From W0P28-013 sp051870755 (GTDB lineage Bacteria > Bacteroidota > Bacteroidia > Bacteroidales > Paludibacteraceae), in NCBI GenBank assembly GCA_051870755.1, contig JBJECE010000028.1, positions 62,001-126,000 on the forward strand: a stretch of 64,000 nt of DNA, written 5' to 3'. A program made the position numbers and the translations under genes. The notes under the pieces are model-generated. The model was not told the DNA's origin. It saw nothing but the letters and a program-made list of their open reading frames with translations, and ran no database searches. Positions 15,016-23,501 of the stretch are shown in pieces (position 1 is the stretch's first letter; every line of letters begins with the position of its first letter).

Positions 15016-17202
15016 ATGAAAAAAGTATTCTTGTCTATTTTGGCGTTGCTGTGCGTCTCGACCGCTTTTGCCGGCGATGGCACAGCCGAAAATCCCTATT
15101 CGTGCGCCGAGGCCATTGCGCTGCAAAAAACTTCGGACTACAGCCCGACACTCGTTTGGGTGAAAGGCTTTATCGTCGGGATGCCCGTGCAGGGGAAAGG
15201 GGGTGTTGTTACCTTTACCACTGAAATTGGCAGTGCCAACTGTCAGCAGATAATGTTGGCCGACGATATTTATGGTACCAATGCCATGCCGGTGGAACTG
15301 ACCATGGACGCGCGCACCGACCTGAACTTGTGCGAACACGCTTCGTACATCGGACAAAAAGTCAGACTGCGCACCGTGCCGCAAAGTTATTTCGCTGTGC
15401 CGGGCGCGAAAAATTCGAGTGAGTATGCATGGCTCGAACCCATCGCTGTAACCGGCGTTTCGTTGGATAAAATCGAAACGGAAATCTTTGTCAATCAGAT
15501 GTTTACGATTGTTGCGACGGTCGAGCCTGCCGACGCCGACAATCGGCGCGTGGTATGGTCGTCCGACAATGCCGGCGTGGCTTCGGTCGATGCTGAAGGC
15601 AATGTTACGGCACTGACCAACGGCGAGGCCACTATCACCGTTACAACAGTGGACGGCGTCAAAACCGCCTCGTGCAAAGTTACCGTTACCACGGCTTCGG
15701 GCGAAGTGCTGATGGGCGATGTCATCACTGCCGACACGACGGGAGTAACCGTGGATTCATATACGATTTGGTCTGATAAAACTTGTTTGTCAGGAACCAA
15801 ATATGCAGGGAAATCGGCTACGATTTATAATGCGATTAAAATCACAAGCCGCGCAAGTACAAGTGATAGTAAAAAGGAAACCGGCATTGTAAATACGTCT
15901 AATGTGGGGTATTTGCGACAGGTAGAAGTATTCTGGAATAGTAACAATGAAGATGGTAAGACAGTACAAGTTTTGGCATCTAATGAAGCAATAACTTCTG
16001 CAGCCGATTTGTATAAAAATATTATTGCGTTTGATACTTTGGGCGTGTTGCAGTATAAAACTAAAGATGTAAGCGCACAACTTGAAGTAACAAAAAATTA
16101 CAAATACGTTGGTTTGCTGGCTGTTAGTTCGGGCGCTACCTATTTTGATAAAGTGGTATTTACATGGTCTATTAACAAAGCCTTCGACGATGTAGCCCTG
16201 ACAAGTTTGTCGCTCGATACGGCGTCGCTCGAACTCGAAGAGGCTGCGACGTATCGTCTGAAAGTGGCTTATACTCCGGCCGATGCCACTTACAAAGCCG
16301 TAACGTGGACAAGTTCGAACACGGCAGTGGCAACGGTTGAAGCCGGCATGGTAACGGCCGTGGCACCCGGCGAAGCCGACATCACCGTTACGAGTGTGAA
16401 TGACCCGACTTTGAATGCGAAGTGCCATGTCGTAGTAACCAAAAAAGATGTATTCGCAGGGCGCGATATTTATTATAAGGTTAAGAGCCTCAGTGAATTG
16501 CATACAAACGACACGGTGGTGCTTGTGTGCGAAAAATACAATCGCGTTTCGGGCGCATTTGAATTGTCGGATAAGGGCGTTGGGCGCATCGTTACGCCAT
16601 CGACCGAAATCGTGCGCGAGGGCGACCGCATTGGCGCATGGGGTGCCGAAGAGGTGCATTTGGTGGCTGTCGAAGGCGGTAAATGGCAAATTCTTGTCAA
16701 ACAATGGTTGGTGGACGAGTTGGGAATCGACTACAGCGAAGAGGTGGCTTTGCGTGCGGCCGAGGTGAAAAATCTGCAAATCAAAGGCGAAGGCACACAG
16801 ACGTGGACTATCGACTTTTTCAACGACGGCGACAGCGTTGTTATCGCAAACAGCGACGCGGCGATGGGGCGCTTGCAGTTCAACGGTAGCAACAAAACTT
16901 TCTGCAACTACACATCGAACCAAACCGCGCTGCAAATCTACCGTATGGAAAACCAAACCATCAGCGACGACGACCCGATTGCCGACCCCGACAATCCCGA
17001 TGTAGCTGTGCCGTCGATAGAATTGACAGGCGTTTCGTATGCGAATGGCATTATCTATAATGAACAGGGGTTGCCTCTTCGCATCTATAGCGTGGCCGGC
17101 TATTTGATGGCCGAAAGTTGTACAAATGTCGATATAAGTGCATTCGCTCAGGGCGTTTATATCGTGCGTGCGGCACAAGGTTTGCTTAAAATCGTAAAAT
17201 AA
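15016..17202 (+). CDS. Secreted multidomain protein: DUF6359-like, two BIG2 Ig domains, T9SS sorting domain
   Basis: A 728-residue exported protein with a signal peptide (MKKVFLSILALLCVSTAFA). In order: a DUF6359-like OB-type domain (about 20-135), a bacterial Ig-like BIG2 domain (about 138-235, ending ATITVTTVDGVKTASCKVTV), a jelly-roll-like domain (about 240-390), a second BIG2 domain (about 395-475), a domain of no known family (about 478-650), and a T9SS-type C-terminal sorting domain (about 660-728, YSVAGYLMAES...GVYIVRAAQG, end LKIVK). It is probably attached to the cell surface or released. Bases 15740-16190, encoding the jelly-roll part, are noticeably more AT-rich than the rest. Confidence 0.8.
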   Translation: MKKVFLSILALLCVSTAFAGDGTAENPYSCAEAIALQKTSDYSPTLVWVKGFIVGMPVQGKGGVVTFTTEIGSANCQQIMLADDIYGTNAMPVELTMDARTDLNLCEHASYIGQKVRLRTVPQSYFAVPGAKNSSEYAWLEPIAVTGVSLDKIETEIFVNQMFTIVATVEPADADNRRVVWSSDNAGVASVDAEGNVTALTNGEATITVTTVDGVKTASCKVTVTTASGEVLMGDVITADTTGVTVDSYTIWSDKTCLSGTKYAGKSATIYNAIKITSRASTSDSKKETGIVNTSNVGYLRQVEVFWNSNNEDGKTVQVLASNEAITSAADLYKNIIAFDTLGVLQYKTKDVSAQLEVTKNYKYVGLLAVSSGATYFDKVVFTWSINKAFDDVALTSLSLDTASLELEEAATYRLKVAYTPADATYKAVTWTSSNTAVATVEAGMVTAVAPGEADITVTSVNDPTLNAKCHVVVTKKDVFAGRDIYYKVKSLSELHTNDTVVLVCEKYNRVSGAFELSDKGVGRIVTPSTEIVREGDRIGAWGAEEVHLVAVEGGKWQILVKQWLVDELGIDYSEEVALRAAEVKNLQIKGEGTQTWTIDFFNDGDSVVIANSDAAMGRLQFNGSNKTFCNYTSNQTALQIYRMENQTISDDDPIADPDNPDVAVPSIELTGVSYANGIIYNEQGLPLRIYSVAGYLMAESCTNVDISAFAQGVYIVRAAQGLLKIVK

Positions 17203-17225
17203 ACACAAAAAAATAGCGATATTTA

Positions 17226-17256
17226 TTGTGCATGTTTGGGAAAAATAGTACCTTTG
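17226..17256 (+). promoter_or_regulatory. Promoter of the FISUMP-type gene
   Basis: TTG at 17226-17228, 20 nt, TACCTTTG at 17249-17256. It implies a leader of about 190 nt. Confidence 0.75.
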
Positions 17257-17274
17257 CATGCGAAAACTAGACTC

Positions 17275-17312
17275 AATTACCCTCCTCCGATCATTTTCGG
17301 GGGGGGGTAATT
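17275..17312 (+). promoter_or_regulatory. Leader hairpin with a nine-G run
   Basis: AATTACCCTCCTCC (17275-17288) pairs with GGGGGG GGGTAATT (17299-17312; two G-U pairs) around a 10-nt loop. The right arm contains nine consecutive G's, and the hairpin sits some 12 nt after the predicted start of transcription. Not followed by a T run, so not an evident terminator. Confidence 0.65.
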
Positions 17313-17449
17313 AGTTGATTATCAATAAAATAAGAAAATAATAAACAAAGGATAAAGAATAAATGACAAAGAATAGAGATTTTTTGAAACTTTGAAACTC
17401 TTAAACTTTGAAACATTAAACTTTTTAATAACTTAAAAAAATTACAATT

Positions 17450-18301
17450 ATGAGAAAATTTACTCTCTTGATGGCCGCCTTGATGTGCGGCGCATGGTGC
17501 GCTACGGCGCAAAATAACGAGAACGGCCACGAATATGTTGACCTCGGACTGTCGAGTGGTGTGTGCTGGGCTACCTGCAACGTAGGTGCCACTTCGCCTG
17601 AAGAGTATGGCGACTATTTCGCTTGGGGCGAAACCGAAACAAAAGCGACTTATGATTGGAGTACCTATTTTGATACAACCGACGGAGGTAGTACTTTTAC
17701 TGAATATACCGTCGGTGGCAAAACCGTGCTCGATCTCGATGACGATGCCGCTCGTGTTAATTTGGGCGGCGCATGGCGTATGCCTACAAGAGAGGAAATA
17801 AACGAGTTGCTAACAGCATGTACATGGACTTATACTACCACTTACAACGACAAAAACGTGAAAGGTTATGTGGTTACGAGCAAAACTAACGACAATAGCA
17901 TTTTTCTGCCGGCGGCCGGTTATCAACAAACCCAAAGTAGTGTTTCGATGGGCGGTAGTATAGGGTACTATTGGACAAGTAATCTTTATACGGCATCCGA
18001 ATCAAGAGCGTGGGTGTTGTGGTTGAATCAATCGAATAACAAACTTCAAGAAGACGTGTTCTATCGCTATACAGGTCGTTCTGTGCGTGCGGTGTGTGTG
18101 CCTGGAAGCGGCAGCACTACGGCGTTGCAGCCGGCCACAGCCGCAGTAAATGTTTACACCACAGCCGGCCGCATCGTGTGTGAGGGCGAGTTCCGCATCT
18201 ACGACTTGCTCGGCCGCGACGTAACGCGCCTAAACGGCTCGTTGTGTGGTGTTTACGTTGTCAAGACTGCCGACACCGCCGTTAAAGTCGTGGTAAAATA
18301 A
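17450..18301 (+). CDS. Secreted FISUMP-domain protein with T9SS sorting domain
   Basis: A 283-residue exported protein. A signal peptide (MRKFTLLMAALMCGAWCATA) is followed by a FISUMP/DUF1566-like domain (about 25-225): HEYVDLGLSSGVCWATCNVG, GDYFAWGE, WRMPTREEINEL, YYWTSNLY and GRSVRAVC are the recurrent blocks of this Bacteroidota/Fibrobacter family. The last ~65 residues form a T9SS-type sorting domain (FRIYDLLGRDVTRLNGSLCGVYVVK). The role is unknown; such proteins are surface-exposed. A perfect terminator follows at 18335. The C-terminal domain closely resembles that of the gene at 39985-41118. Confidence 0.82.
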   Translation: MRKFTLLMAALMCGAWCATAQNNENGHEYVDLGLSSGVCWATCNVGATSPEEYGDYFAWGETETKATYDWSTYFDTTDGGSTFTEYTVGGKTVLDLDDDAARVNLGGAWRMPTREEINELLTACTWTYTTTYNDKNVKGYVVTSKTNDNSIFLPAAGYQQTQSSVSMGGSIGYYWTSNLYTASESRAWVLWLNQSNNKLQEDVFYRYTGRSVRAVCVPGSGSTTALQPATAAVNVYTTAGRIVCEGEFRIYDLLGRDVTRLNGSLCGVYVVKTADTAVKVVVK

Positions 18302-18334
18302 TATCAGACATAGAGCATAGATTTTGGAACATAG

Positions 18335-18374
18335 ACAGTAGGGACGCGCCATGGCACGTCCCTACTGTTTTTTA
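18335..18374 (+). terminator. Intrinsic terminator after FISUMP gene
   Basis: A perfect 12-bp stem, ACAGTAGGGACG (18335-18346) with CGTCCCTACTGT (18357-18368), followed by seven T's counting the stem end. Confidence 0.9.
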
Positions 18375-18385
18375 TGTATGTTGGC

Positions 18386-19684
18386 TCATTCTTTGCCGAA
18401 AAAAGCGTGCCGCAAGTCATTCACGCGGTCGAGTTTTTCCCAAGTGAAAAGTTCTACTTCGATGTCGATTTCGTGTGGTGTGTTATACGGCGAACAGAAG
18501 TGTTTGGTTATCACTTCGTTGGTGCGCCCGAAATGTCCGTAGGCAGCCGTTTCGGAGTAGATGGGATTACGTAGTTTCAAGTCGCGTTCGATAGCGCCTG
18601 GACGCAGGTCGAACAATGTGGCGATTTTCGCTGCAATTTCGCCGTCGCTCAATTGTATGTGCGCTGTATTGTAGGTGTTTACATACACGTTGAGCGGTTG
18701 TGCCACACCAATGGCGTACGACACCTGTACCAGCACTTCGTCGGCTACGCCGGCAGCCACTAAGTTTTTGGCAATGTGGCGTGCTGCATAAGCGGCCGAA
18801 CGGTCAACTTTCGAAGGGTCTTTGCCCGAGAATGCACCACCGCCGTGCGCACCTTTGCCACCATAAGTATCAACTATGATTTTGCGTCCTGTCAAGCCGG
18901 TGTCGCCGTGAGGCCCACCGATGACGAATTTGCCTGTCGGGTTGACCAACAGTTCGTAGGAGTCGTCGAGGTACTGACGGTATTCGGGGTGTTTGTCGAA
19001 TACACGCGGAATCAAAATTGTTTGCACATCGAGACGAATTTTTTCCTGCATGGCTTTATCGGCTTCGGCTTGCGCTTCAAGCGATGTGTCGCGAGGGCGT
19101 ACAAATTCGTCGTGTTGCGTCGATAACACAATGGTGTGAATACGTCGCGGACGATGGTCGTCGCCGTATTCCACCGTTACTTGGCTCTTGGCATCGGGGC
19201 GCAGATAAGGCATCAAGGTTGTGTTTTTGCGAATGTCGGCTAATTCTATCAGCAACTGATGTGCGAGGTCGAGTGTCAACGGCATATAGTTGGCTGTTTC
19301 GTTGGTGGCGTAGCCGAACATCATGCCTTGGTCGCCGGCGCCTTGTGCCAAGGGGTCGGTTTGTGTTACGCCGCGACTGATGTCTTCCGATTGTTCGTGT
19401 ATGGCCGACAGCACGCCGCAACTCTCGGCGTCGAATTTGTATTCGCTTTTGGTGTAACCTATTTTGCGAATGGTGTCGCGCGCTACGCCCTGCAAGTCAA
19501 TGTAAGCGCTCGACGATACTTCGCCACCAAGCACTACTTGTCCGGTGGTAACAAACGTTTCGCACGCAACGTGCGAGGCGGGATCGAATGCCAACAATTT
19601 GTCGAGAATGGCATCCGAAATTTGGTCAGCCACTTTGTCGGGATGACCTTCCGAAACGGATTCTGATGAAAATAAATAACCCAT
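18386..19684 (-). CDS. metK: S-adenosylmethionine synthetase
   Basis: This cytoplasmic enzyme makes S-adenosylmethionine from methionine and ATP. The 432-residue protein shows the family signatures: N-terminal SESVSEGHPDKVADQISDA, GAGDQGMMFGYA (about residues 118-129) and GGGAFSGKDPSKVDRSAAY (about 285-303). Length is in the upper part of the family range, as usual for Bacteroidota. Its leader begins with a SAM-II riboswitch (19780-19829), so product feedback on expression is predicted. The gene is followed by the opposing FISUMP terminator. Confidence 0.97.
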   Translation of the reverse strand: MGYLFSSESVSEGHPDKVADQISDAILDKLLAFDPASHVACETFVTTGQVVLGGEVSSSAYIDLQGVARDTIRKIGYTKSEYKFDAESCGVLSAIHEQSEDISRGVTQTDPLAQGAGDQGMMFGYATNETANYMPLTLDLAHQLLIELADIRKNTTLMPYLRPDAKSQVTVEYGDDHRPRRIHTIVLSTQHDEFVRPRDTSLEAQAEADKAMQEKIRLDVQTILIPRVFDKHPEYRQYLDDSYELLVNPTGKFVIGGPHGDTGLTGRKIIVDTYGGKGAHGGGAFSGKDPSKVDRSAAYAARHIAKNLVAAGVADEVLVQVSYAIGVAQPLNVYVNTYNTAHIQLSDGEIAAKIATLFDLRPGAIERDLKLRNPIYSETAAYGHFGRTNEVITKHFCSPYNTPHEIDIEVELFTWEKLDRVNDLRHAFFGKE

Positions 19685-19779
19685 AACAACAGATTTTTAG
19701 AGGTTTTGGTTTCAAAAAATACAGTTTGTTTTGGGAGGATGTTCGCGTGTGCGGACGGAAAAAACGCGGAAGCGGAACT

Positions 19780-19829
19780 TCTTTAGCATTTTTTAGCGTG
19801 GTTGCAAGCGGTCAAATCTCTCCACAAAT
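19780..19829 (-). promoter_or_regulatory. SAM-II riboswitch in the metK leader
   Basis: Reading the minus strand from the predicted start (about 19830): a short P1 (GTGG at 19825-19822 with CCAC at 19801-19798) encloses GATTTGACCGCTTGCAA, followed by CGCTAAAAAATGCTAAAGA. The invariant parts of SAM-II aptamers, GATTTnACCG, TTGCAAnC and the A-rich strand ending GCTAAA, are all present in order, and the loop-tail pairing ATTT/AAAT of the pseudoknot can form. The location ahead of metK fits. How it controls expression is not visible, since the start codon is ~95 nt downstream. Confidence 0.85.
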
Positions 19830-19836
19830 GTGGCTG

Positions 19837-19867
19837 CAAAGATAATGCTTTTTGACCATATATGCAA
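19837..19867 (-). promoter_or_regulatory. Promoter of metK
   Basis: The minus strand has TTG (19867-19865), 20 nt, TATCTTTG (19844-19837), placing the transcript start at the first bases of the riboswitch. Confidence 0.8.
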
Positions 19868-19918
19868 CGTTGCGAGCAAAAAAAGATGATTTCTCGCAAT
19901 ACATTGGTTGTCAATTTG

Positions 19919-20893
19919 TTAAAAGTTGCCGACGATGGCGTTAATGGATTTCCAAGTGCGGTCGTCCATTTTTGCGCCGACGAATGTGATGACGTGTCCG
20001 GCACAGATGGTACCGATTTTGGCGCATTTATCAAGCGACAAACCGCGCGCGTAGCCGTACAAAAATCCAGCAGCATAAAGGTCGCCGGCGCCGGTGGTGT
20101 CGATGCAGTTCACTTTGGCGGCTGGTATGCGGAATACGGTGTCGCCCGATACGGCAAACGAACCGCGTTTGCCCACTTTTACAATAGCGATGGAGCAGAG
20201 TTGGGCAATCTCGTGCGCCGCTTCTTCGTCGTGTTTGCCGGTGAAAGCAAAGGCTTCGTCTTCGTTGGCAAATACAATATCGACATAGCGTTTGGCGTAG
20301 TCGCGCAGAAAATCCTTGTGCGCTTCCACCACGTTGTAACTTGCCAAATCGAGCGAAACTTGCATGCCGGCATTGTGTGCCAACTTGGCAGCCCGCAGCA
20401 TCAGTTCGTGGCTTTCGACCATGTAGCCTTCGATGTGCAGCAGATTGAAGTCGCGCAACATGTCGGCGCTGAGGTCGGCGGCACGCAGGTCGCTGGCTGC
20501 GCCCAAATAGGTACACATGGTGCGCTCGCTGTCGGGCGAAATCAGCACATGGCAACGCCCCGACGGCAGTTGCGAACCGAGCAGATAGGTCAGTACACCA
20601 TTTTCGAACGAATCGACTTTGAAAAAATCGCCAATCGAATCGCTGCCCACTTTGCCGATGAATCCGACATCGACGCCAAGCCGTGCCAAACCCGAAATGG
20701 TGTTCGATGCCGAACCGCCGGTGGCCACATGTTGGTCGAGCAGAATGGTGGCCTCTTGTATGGCGCGCATTTTGTCCTCGTCGATGAGCTGCATACTGCC
20801 TTTCGGCAATTCGAGCCGTTGCAAAAGGTCGTCGGATTTGAGGCGCATCAGTATGTCCACGAGGGCATTGCCCATACCGAGAATTTTTTTCAT
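19919..20893 (-). CDS. PfkB-family carbohydrate/nucleoside kinase
   Basis: A 324-residue cytoplasmic ribokinase-fold kinase, in the adenosine-kinase-like branch by its layout: MGNALVDILM at the N terminus, GGSASNTISGLARLG (about residues 60-74) and the DTTGAGDLYAAGFLYG signature (about 253-268) with the catalytic Asp in GAGD. The ATG at 20893 is chosen because the longer in-frame reading would run through the tRNA-Asn terminator. Substrate (adenosine, ribose or another sugar) cannot be fixed from sequence. It is followed by metK's leader, with its own stop 52 bp before the metK riboswitch promoter region on the same strand. Confidence 0.88.
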   Translation of the reverse strand: MKKILGMGNALVDILMRLKSDDLLQRLELPKGSMQLIDEDKMRAIQEATILLDQHVATGGSASNTISGLARLGVDVGFIGKVGSDSIGDFFKVDSFENGVLTYLLGSQLPSGRCHVLISPDSERTMCTYLGAASDLRAADLSADMLRDFNLLHIEGYMVESHELMLRAAKLAHNAGMQVSLDLASYNVVEAHKDFLRDYAKRYVDIVFANEDEAFAFTGKHDEEAAHEIAQLCSIAIVKVGKRGSFAVSGDTVFRIPAAKVNCIDTTGAGDLYAAGFLYGYARGLSLDKCAKIGTICAGHVITFVGAKMDDRTWKSINAIVGNF

Positions 20894-20929
20894 CGCCGTG
20901 TGTCTGTTTTGGTGTGTCGCGTGTGCTGT

Positions 20930-20977
20930 TTCTGAAAAAAAAATAAAGAAGCCGCTGCTCGTAAAAAGTGCGGCTTC
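20930..20977 (-). terminator. Terminator of tRNA-Asn
   Basis: On the minus strand an 8-bp stem GAAGCCGC/GCGGCTTC (20977-20970 with 20955-20948) is followed by a T-rich run. Confidence 0.75.
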
Positions 20978-20987
20978 CGCTGTGTTG

Positions 20988-21061
20988 CGCTCCATGGAGG
21001 ACTTGAACCTACGACCCCCTGATTAACAGTCAGGTGCTCTAACCAACTGAGCTAATGAAGC
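20988..21061 (-). tRNA. tRNA-Asn (anticodon GTT)
   Basis: The minus strand folds as a 74-nt tRNA: acceptor GCTTCAT with ATGGAGC, D arm TAGCTCAGTTGGTTAGAGC, anticodon stem CCTGA/TCAGG around the loop CTGTTAA (anticodon GTT), and T loop GTTCAAGTC. The 3' CCA is not encoded; the discriminator is G. Confidence 0.95.
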
Positions 21062-21091
21062 ATATCAAATATCGTTTCCGATTTTGCGTTG

Positions 21092-21122
21092 CAAAGATAG
21101 TGCTTTTTTTTGACCTGACCAA
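21092..21122 (-). promoter_or_regulatory. Promoter of tRNA-Asn
   Basis: The minus strand has TTG (21122-21120), 20 nt, TATCTTTG (21099-21092), 31 nt ahead of the mature tRNA. Confidence 0.75.
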
Positions 21123-21180
21123 ATAAAATCAACTTTTTTTTCAAAAAAATATGTTTCGCATCTATTTTGTTGATAACTAA

Positions 21181-21546
21181 TCAGTTGATGGGCGGCAGAA
21201 AGGCGTCCTCGATGTGCTCGATGCGGTAAGTGTCGCCGACGGGAATGACGCTGACGATGTCGAAACGCACGTCGGCATCGATGTTGTGCTGCAAAATGTA
21301 TTCGTGGGCAGCCGTTACGATGTGGCGTATCTTGGCGGGCGTAACGGCGTCTTTCGGGTGTTCGAAGTGCTCGGTTGAGCGCGATTTGACTTCGACCACA
21401 ACCAGCCAGCCGTCTTTTTCGGCCACAATGTCGAGCTCGTCGTGCCCGAAACGCCAATTACAGTCGCGGATGGTGTAACCGCGGTCGCGCAGAAATTGCT
21501 GGGCTTGCAGTTCGCCCTCTTTGCCAAAATCGTTGTGTTGTGCCAT
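21181..21546 (-). CDS. YraN/UPF0102 family putative endonuclease
   Basis: A 121-residue protein of the UPF0102 family with a PD-(D/E)XK-like nuclease fold. The family pattern is intact: GKEGELQAQQFLRDRGYTI (about 8-26), NWRFGHDELDIVAEKDG (about 30-46) and VVVEVKSRS (about 49-57), giving the acidic residues and Lys of the presumed active site. The biological role is unresolved. It is read toward the tRNA-Asn promoter, and a gene transcribed in the opposite direction starts beyond 21607. Confidence 0.92.
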   Translation of the reverse strand: MAQHNDFGKEGELQAQQFLRDRGYTIRDCNWRFGHDELDIVAEKDGWLVVVEVKSRSTEHFEHPKDAVTPAKIRHIVTAAHEYILQHNIDADVRFDIVSVIPVGDTYRIEHIEDAFLPPIN

Positions 21547-21606
21547 GCGTTTGTCGGTATTTTGTCTGCAAAATTACACAATATTTATATAAAACGGCAC
21601 CGATTG

Positions 21607-21637
21607 TTTGTTTTTTCAACAAAAAATCGTACATTTG
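21607..21637 (+). promoter_or_regulatory. Promoter of the small gene at 21659
   Basis: TTTG at 21607-21610, 19 nt, TACATTTG at 21630-21637. Its position decides the coding start at 21659. Confidence 0.7.
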
Positions 21638-21658
21638 CAAATTAAATTAGTTTGTAGT

Positions 21659-21868
21659 GTGAAAAACAAGAATAAACCGACCGGCAATCGACCGGTGTTG
21701 AAACGTACACATCGTGTGGCGTTTATGCTGAACGACGAGGAACGCAAATATTTGGAGGCTTATGTCAGCCGCTACAAAGTGGATAATGTGTCGAAATTTT
21801 TGCGCGATGCCGTGATGCGCACGGTGTTGCATCAACTCGACGAAGACCGGCCGACGTTGTTCGACTAA
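21659..21868 (+). CDS. Small basic protein, ribbon-helix-helix/MobC-like, 69 residues
   Basis: Starting at the GTG at 21659, the product is 69 residues: a basic N-terminal tail (KNKNKPTGNRPVLKRTHR), then VAFMLNDEERKYLEAYVSR and NVSKFLRDAVMRTVL. A strand followed by two helices with this spacing looks like a ribbon-helix-helix DNA-binding unit, as in small mobilisation (MobC-type) proteins. An upstream in-frame start would overlap the -7 box, so GTG is preferred. The gene is 20 bp from rmuC and probably co-transcribed with it. The fold call is tentative. Confidence 0.6.
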   Translation: MKNKNKPTGNRPVLKRTHRVAFMLNDEERKYLEAYVSRYKVDNVSKFLRDAVMRTVLHQLDEDRPTLFD

Positions 21869-21888
21869 AATATGGGAGGAGTTTGAAA

Positions 21889-23169
21889 ATGAATGTTATC
21901 TTGTTGATAATCGGAGCGTTAATGATTTTTATCGTCGGTTTTGTGTTGGCTTGGGTGATACAGCAAAGTAAACACACGGCGCTGACAACGCAACTGACAA
22001 CGCTGCAAACCGACAAGGATAATTTGGCGTCTGCGTTGGACAAAGTGCGTAACGAATTGGCCGACAAAACGGTGGAACAAGCCACAACGGCCACCAAAAT
22101 GGAAGGCCTGCAAGAACAGTTGAAGGCGCAAAAACAGGAGATGGCCGACCTGCAACAGCGCTTGACGACCGAATTTGAAAACATGGCCAACCGCATACTG
22201 AAAGAGCGCGCTGCCGAACTGTCGGAAACAAGCAAAAAAGACCTCGGCGCCATATTGAATCCGCTGAAAGAGAATATCGCCGAGTTCAAACAGCAAGTGC
22301 GCGAGGCCTATTCCATCGAAATGCGCGACAAAGCCGGTCTGCGCGAACAGTTGAAACTGCTGGCCGAACAAAATACGCGCATCAGTAACGAGGCCAACAA
22401 CCTGACGAAAGCCCTGAAAGGCGATGTGAAACAGCAAGGTAATTGGGGCGAAATCATTTTGGAACGCGTGCTCGAAATGTCGGGATTGCACAAAGGGCGC
22501 GAGTACGAACGCGAAGCCGTTACAAAAGATGACAATAATGCCAATCTGCGGCCGGATGTGATTGTTCATTTGCCTGATAATAAGCATGTTATAATTGATT
22601 CGAAAGTGTCGCTTGTGGCCTACGATCGCTTGGTGAATGCGCAGGATAAAGCCGCTTACGAGACGGCTCTCAAAGAGCATGTGGCATCGTTGAAGAAGCA
22701 TGTGGCGGAATTGGCTGCGAAGAATTATCCGAATCTGCCGGGACTGAATGCGCCCGATTTTGTGCTGATGTTTGTGCCGATAGAGGCGATGTTTGCGGTG
22801 GCTGTCGAGGCCGATCAGAATCTCTTTGCGTATGCGTGGGAGAAAAAAATCGTCATTGTCAGCCCGACAACATTGTTGGCTACGTTGCGCACCATGGCCA
22901 GCATTTGGCAGCAAGAAAATCAGACCAAAAATGCGCTCGAAATAGCACGGCTCGGTGGCGTGTTGTACGATAAATTGGTCGGATTTATCGACGATTTTCA
23001 GAAAATAAAACGCAGTTTGGATGCCGCCGACAAAGCCTACAACGATGCTCTCGGCAAAATGAGCGCCGGCAAAGGCAATATGCTGAATACGGCGGAACGC
23101 ATCAAAGAACTTGGCGCCAAGGCCGGTAAAACGATACCGCAAAATTTATTGCAAGACGCAGAAGAATGA
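21889..23169 (+). CDS. rmuC: DNA recombination protein RmuC
   Basis: A 426-residue RmuC, predicted nuclease-like protein that limits inversions at short repeats. An N-terminal membrane helix (about 2-22, NVILLIIGALMIFIVGFVLAWV) is followed by a long coiled coil (about 30-150) and the RmuC core: LRPDVIVHLPDNKHVIIDSKVSL (split across about 220-243), FVPIEAMFAVA and IVSPTTLLATLRTMASIW. The ATG at 21889 lies behind a GGAGGA element, unusual in Bacteroidota but supporting this start. Its stop overlaps the next start by 4 bp. Confidence 0.93.
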   Translation: MNVILLIIGALMIFIVGFVLAWVIQQSKHTALTTQLTTLQTDKDNLASALDKVRNELADKTVEQATTATKMEGLQEQLKAQKQEMADLQQRLTTEFENMANRILKERAAELSETSKKDLGAILNPLKENIAEFKQQVREAYSIEMRDKAGLREQLKLLAEQNTRISNEANNLTKALKGDVKQQGNWGEIILERVLEMSGLHKGREYEREAVTKDDNNANLRPDVIVHLPDNKHVIIDSKVSLVAYDRLVNAQDKAAYETALKEHVASLKKHVAELAAKNYPNLPGLNAPDFVLMFVPIEAMFAVAVEADQNLFAYAWEKKIVIVSPTTLLATLRTMASIWQQENQTKNALEIARLGGVLYDKLVGFIDDFQKIKRSLDAADKAYNDALGKMSAGKGNMLNTAERIKELGAKAGKTIPQNLLQDAEE

Positions 23170-23498
23170 AACGTATAACGCTGATAATTAGTTTGTTGTT
23201 GATTGTTGTGGTCGGTACAAAGGCGCAGCCCGCGCGTGTGCCTGCCGTGCGCGAACCCATCGAAGTGGTGCAGCCCGACAGCACCACACTGACGGTGATG
23301 TTGCACGGCGACGAGTGGGCGCATTGGCGTACTACAACCGACGGATTCGTCATCGACCAAAACGACAAGGGATTCTATTGCTATGTCGTAACTGATGCGC
23401 GCGGCGAACAGCGCGTAGGGTGCCGTGTGGCGCACGATCCTGCGCGACGGTCGAAATGCGAACAAAAATATTTGTCCAAAAAAGGCATAAAACGTTAA
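23166..23498 (+). CDS. Secreted protein like the N-terminal part of the M6 protease
   Basis: A 110-residue exported protein with a signal peptide (MKRITLIISLLLIVVVGTKA). Residues ~35-90 (QPDSTTLTVMLHGDEWAHW, TTDGFVIDQNDKGFYCYV) align by eye with residues ~25-80 of the protein encoded next (QSDGSTLQVRLHGDEYFHY, TTDGCLVQKNAAGIYEYA). This block normally lies ahead of the catalytic domain in Bacteroidota M6 proteases, so this is a free-standing copy. It could act as an inhibitor or chaperone of the neighbouring protease, or be a leftover of a duplicated gene. Its ATG overlaps rmuC's stop; the protease starts 3 bp after its stop. Confidence 0.7.
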   Translation: MKRITLIISLLLIVVVGTKAQPARVPAVREPIEVVQPDSTTLTVMLHGDEWAHWRTTTDGFVIDQNDKGFYCYVVTDARGEQRVGCRVAHDPARRSKCEQKYLSKKGIKR

Positions 23499-23501
23499 AT
23501 T

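Noticed and set aside
17370..17435. GAAACTTT/TTAAACTTT repeats in the leader of the FISUMP gene
   Set aside because: The units are irregular and AT-rich leaders of this type are common in Bacteroidota; not regular enough to call a tandem repeat.
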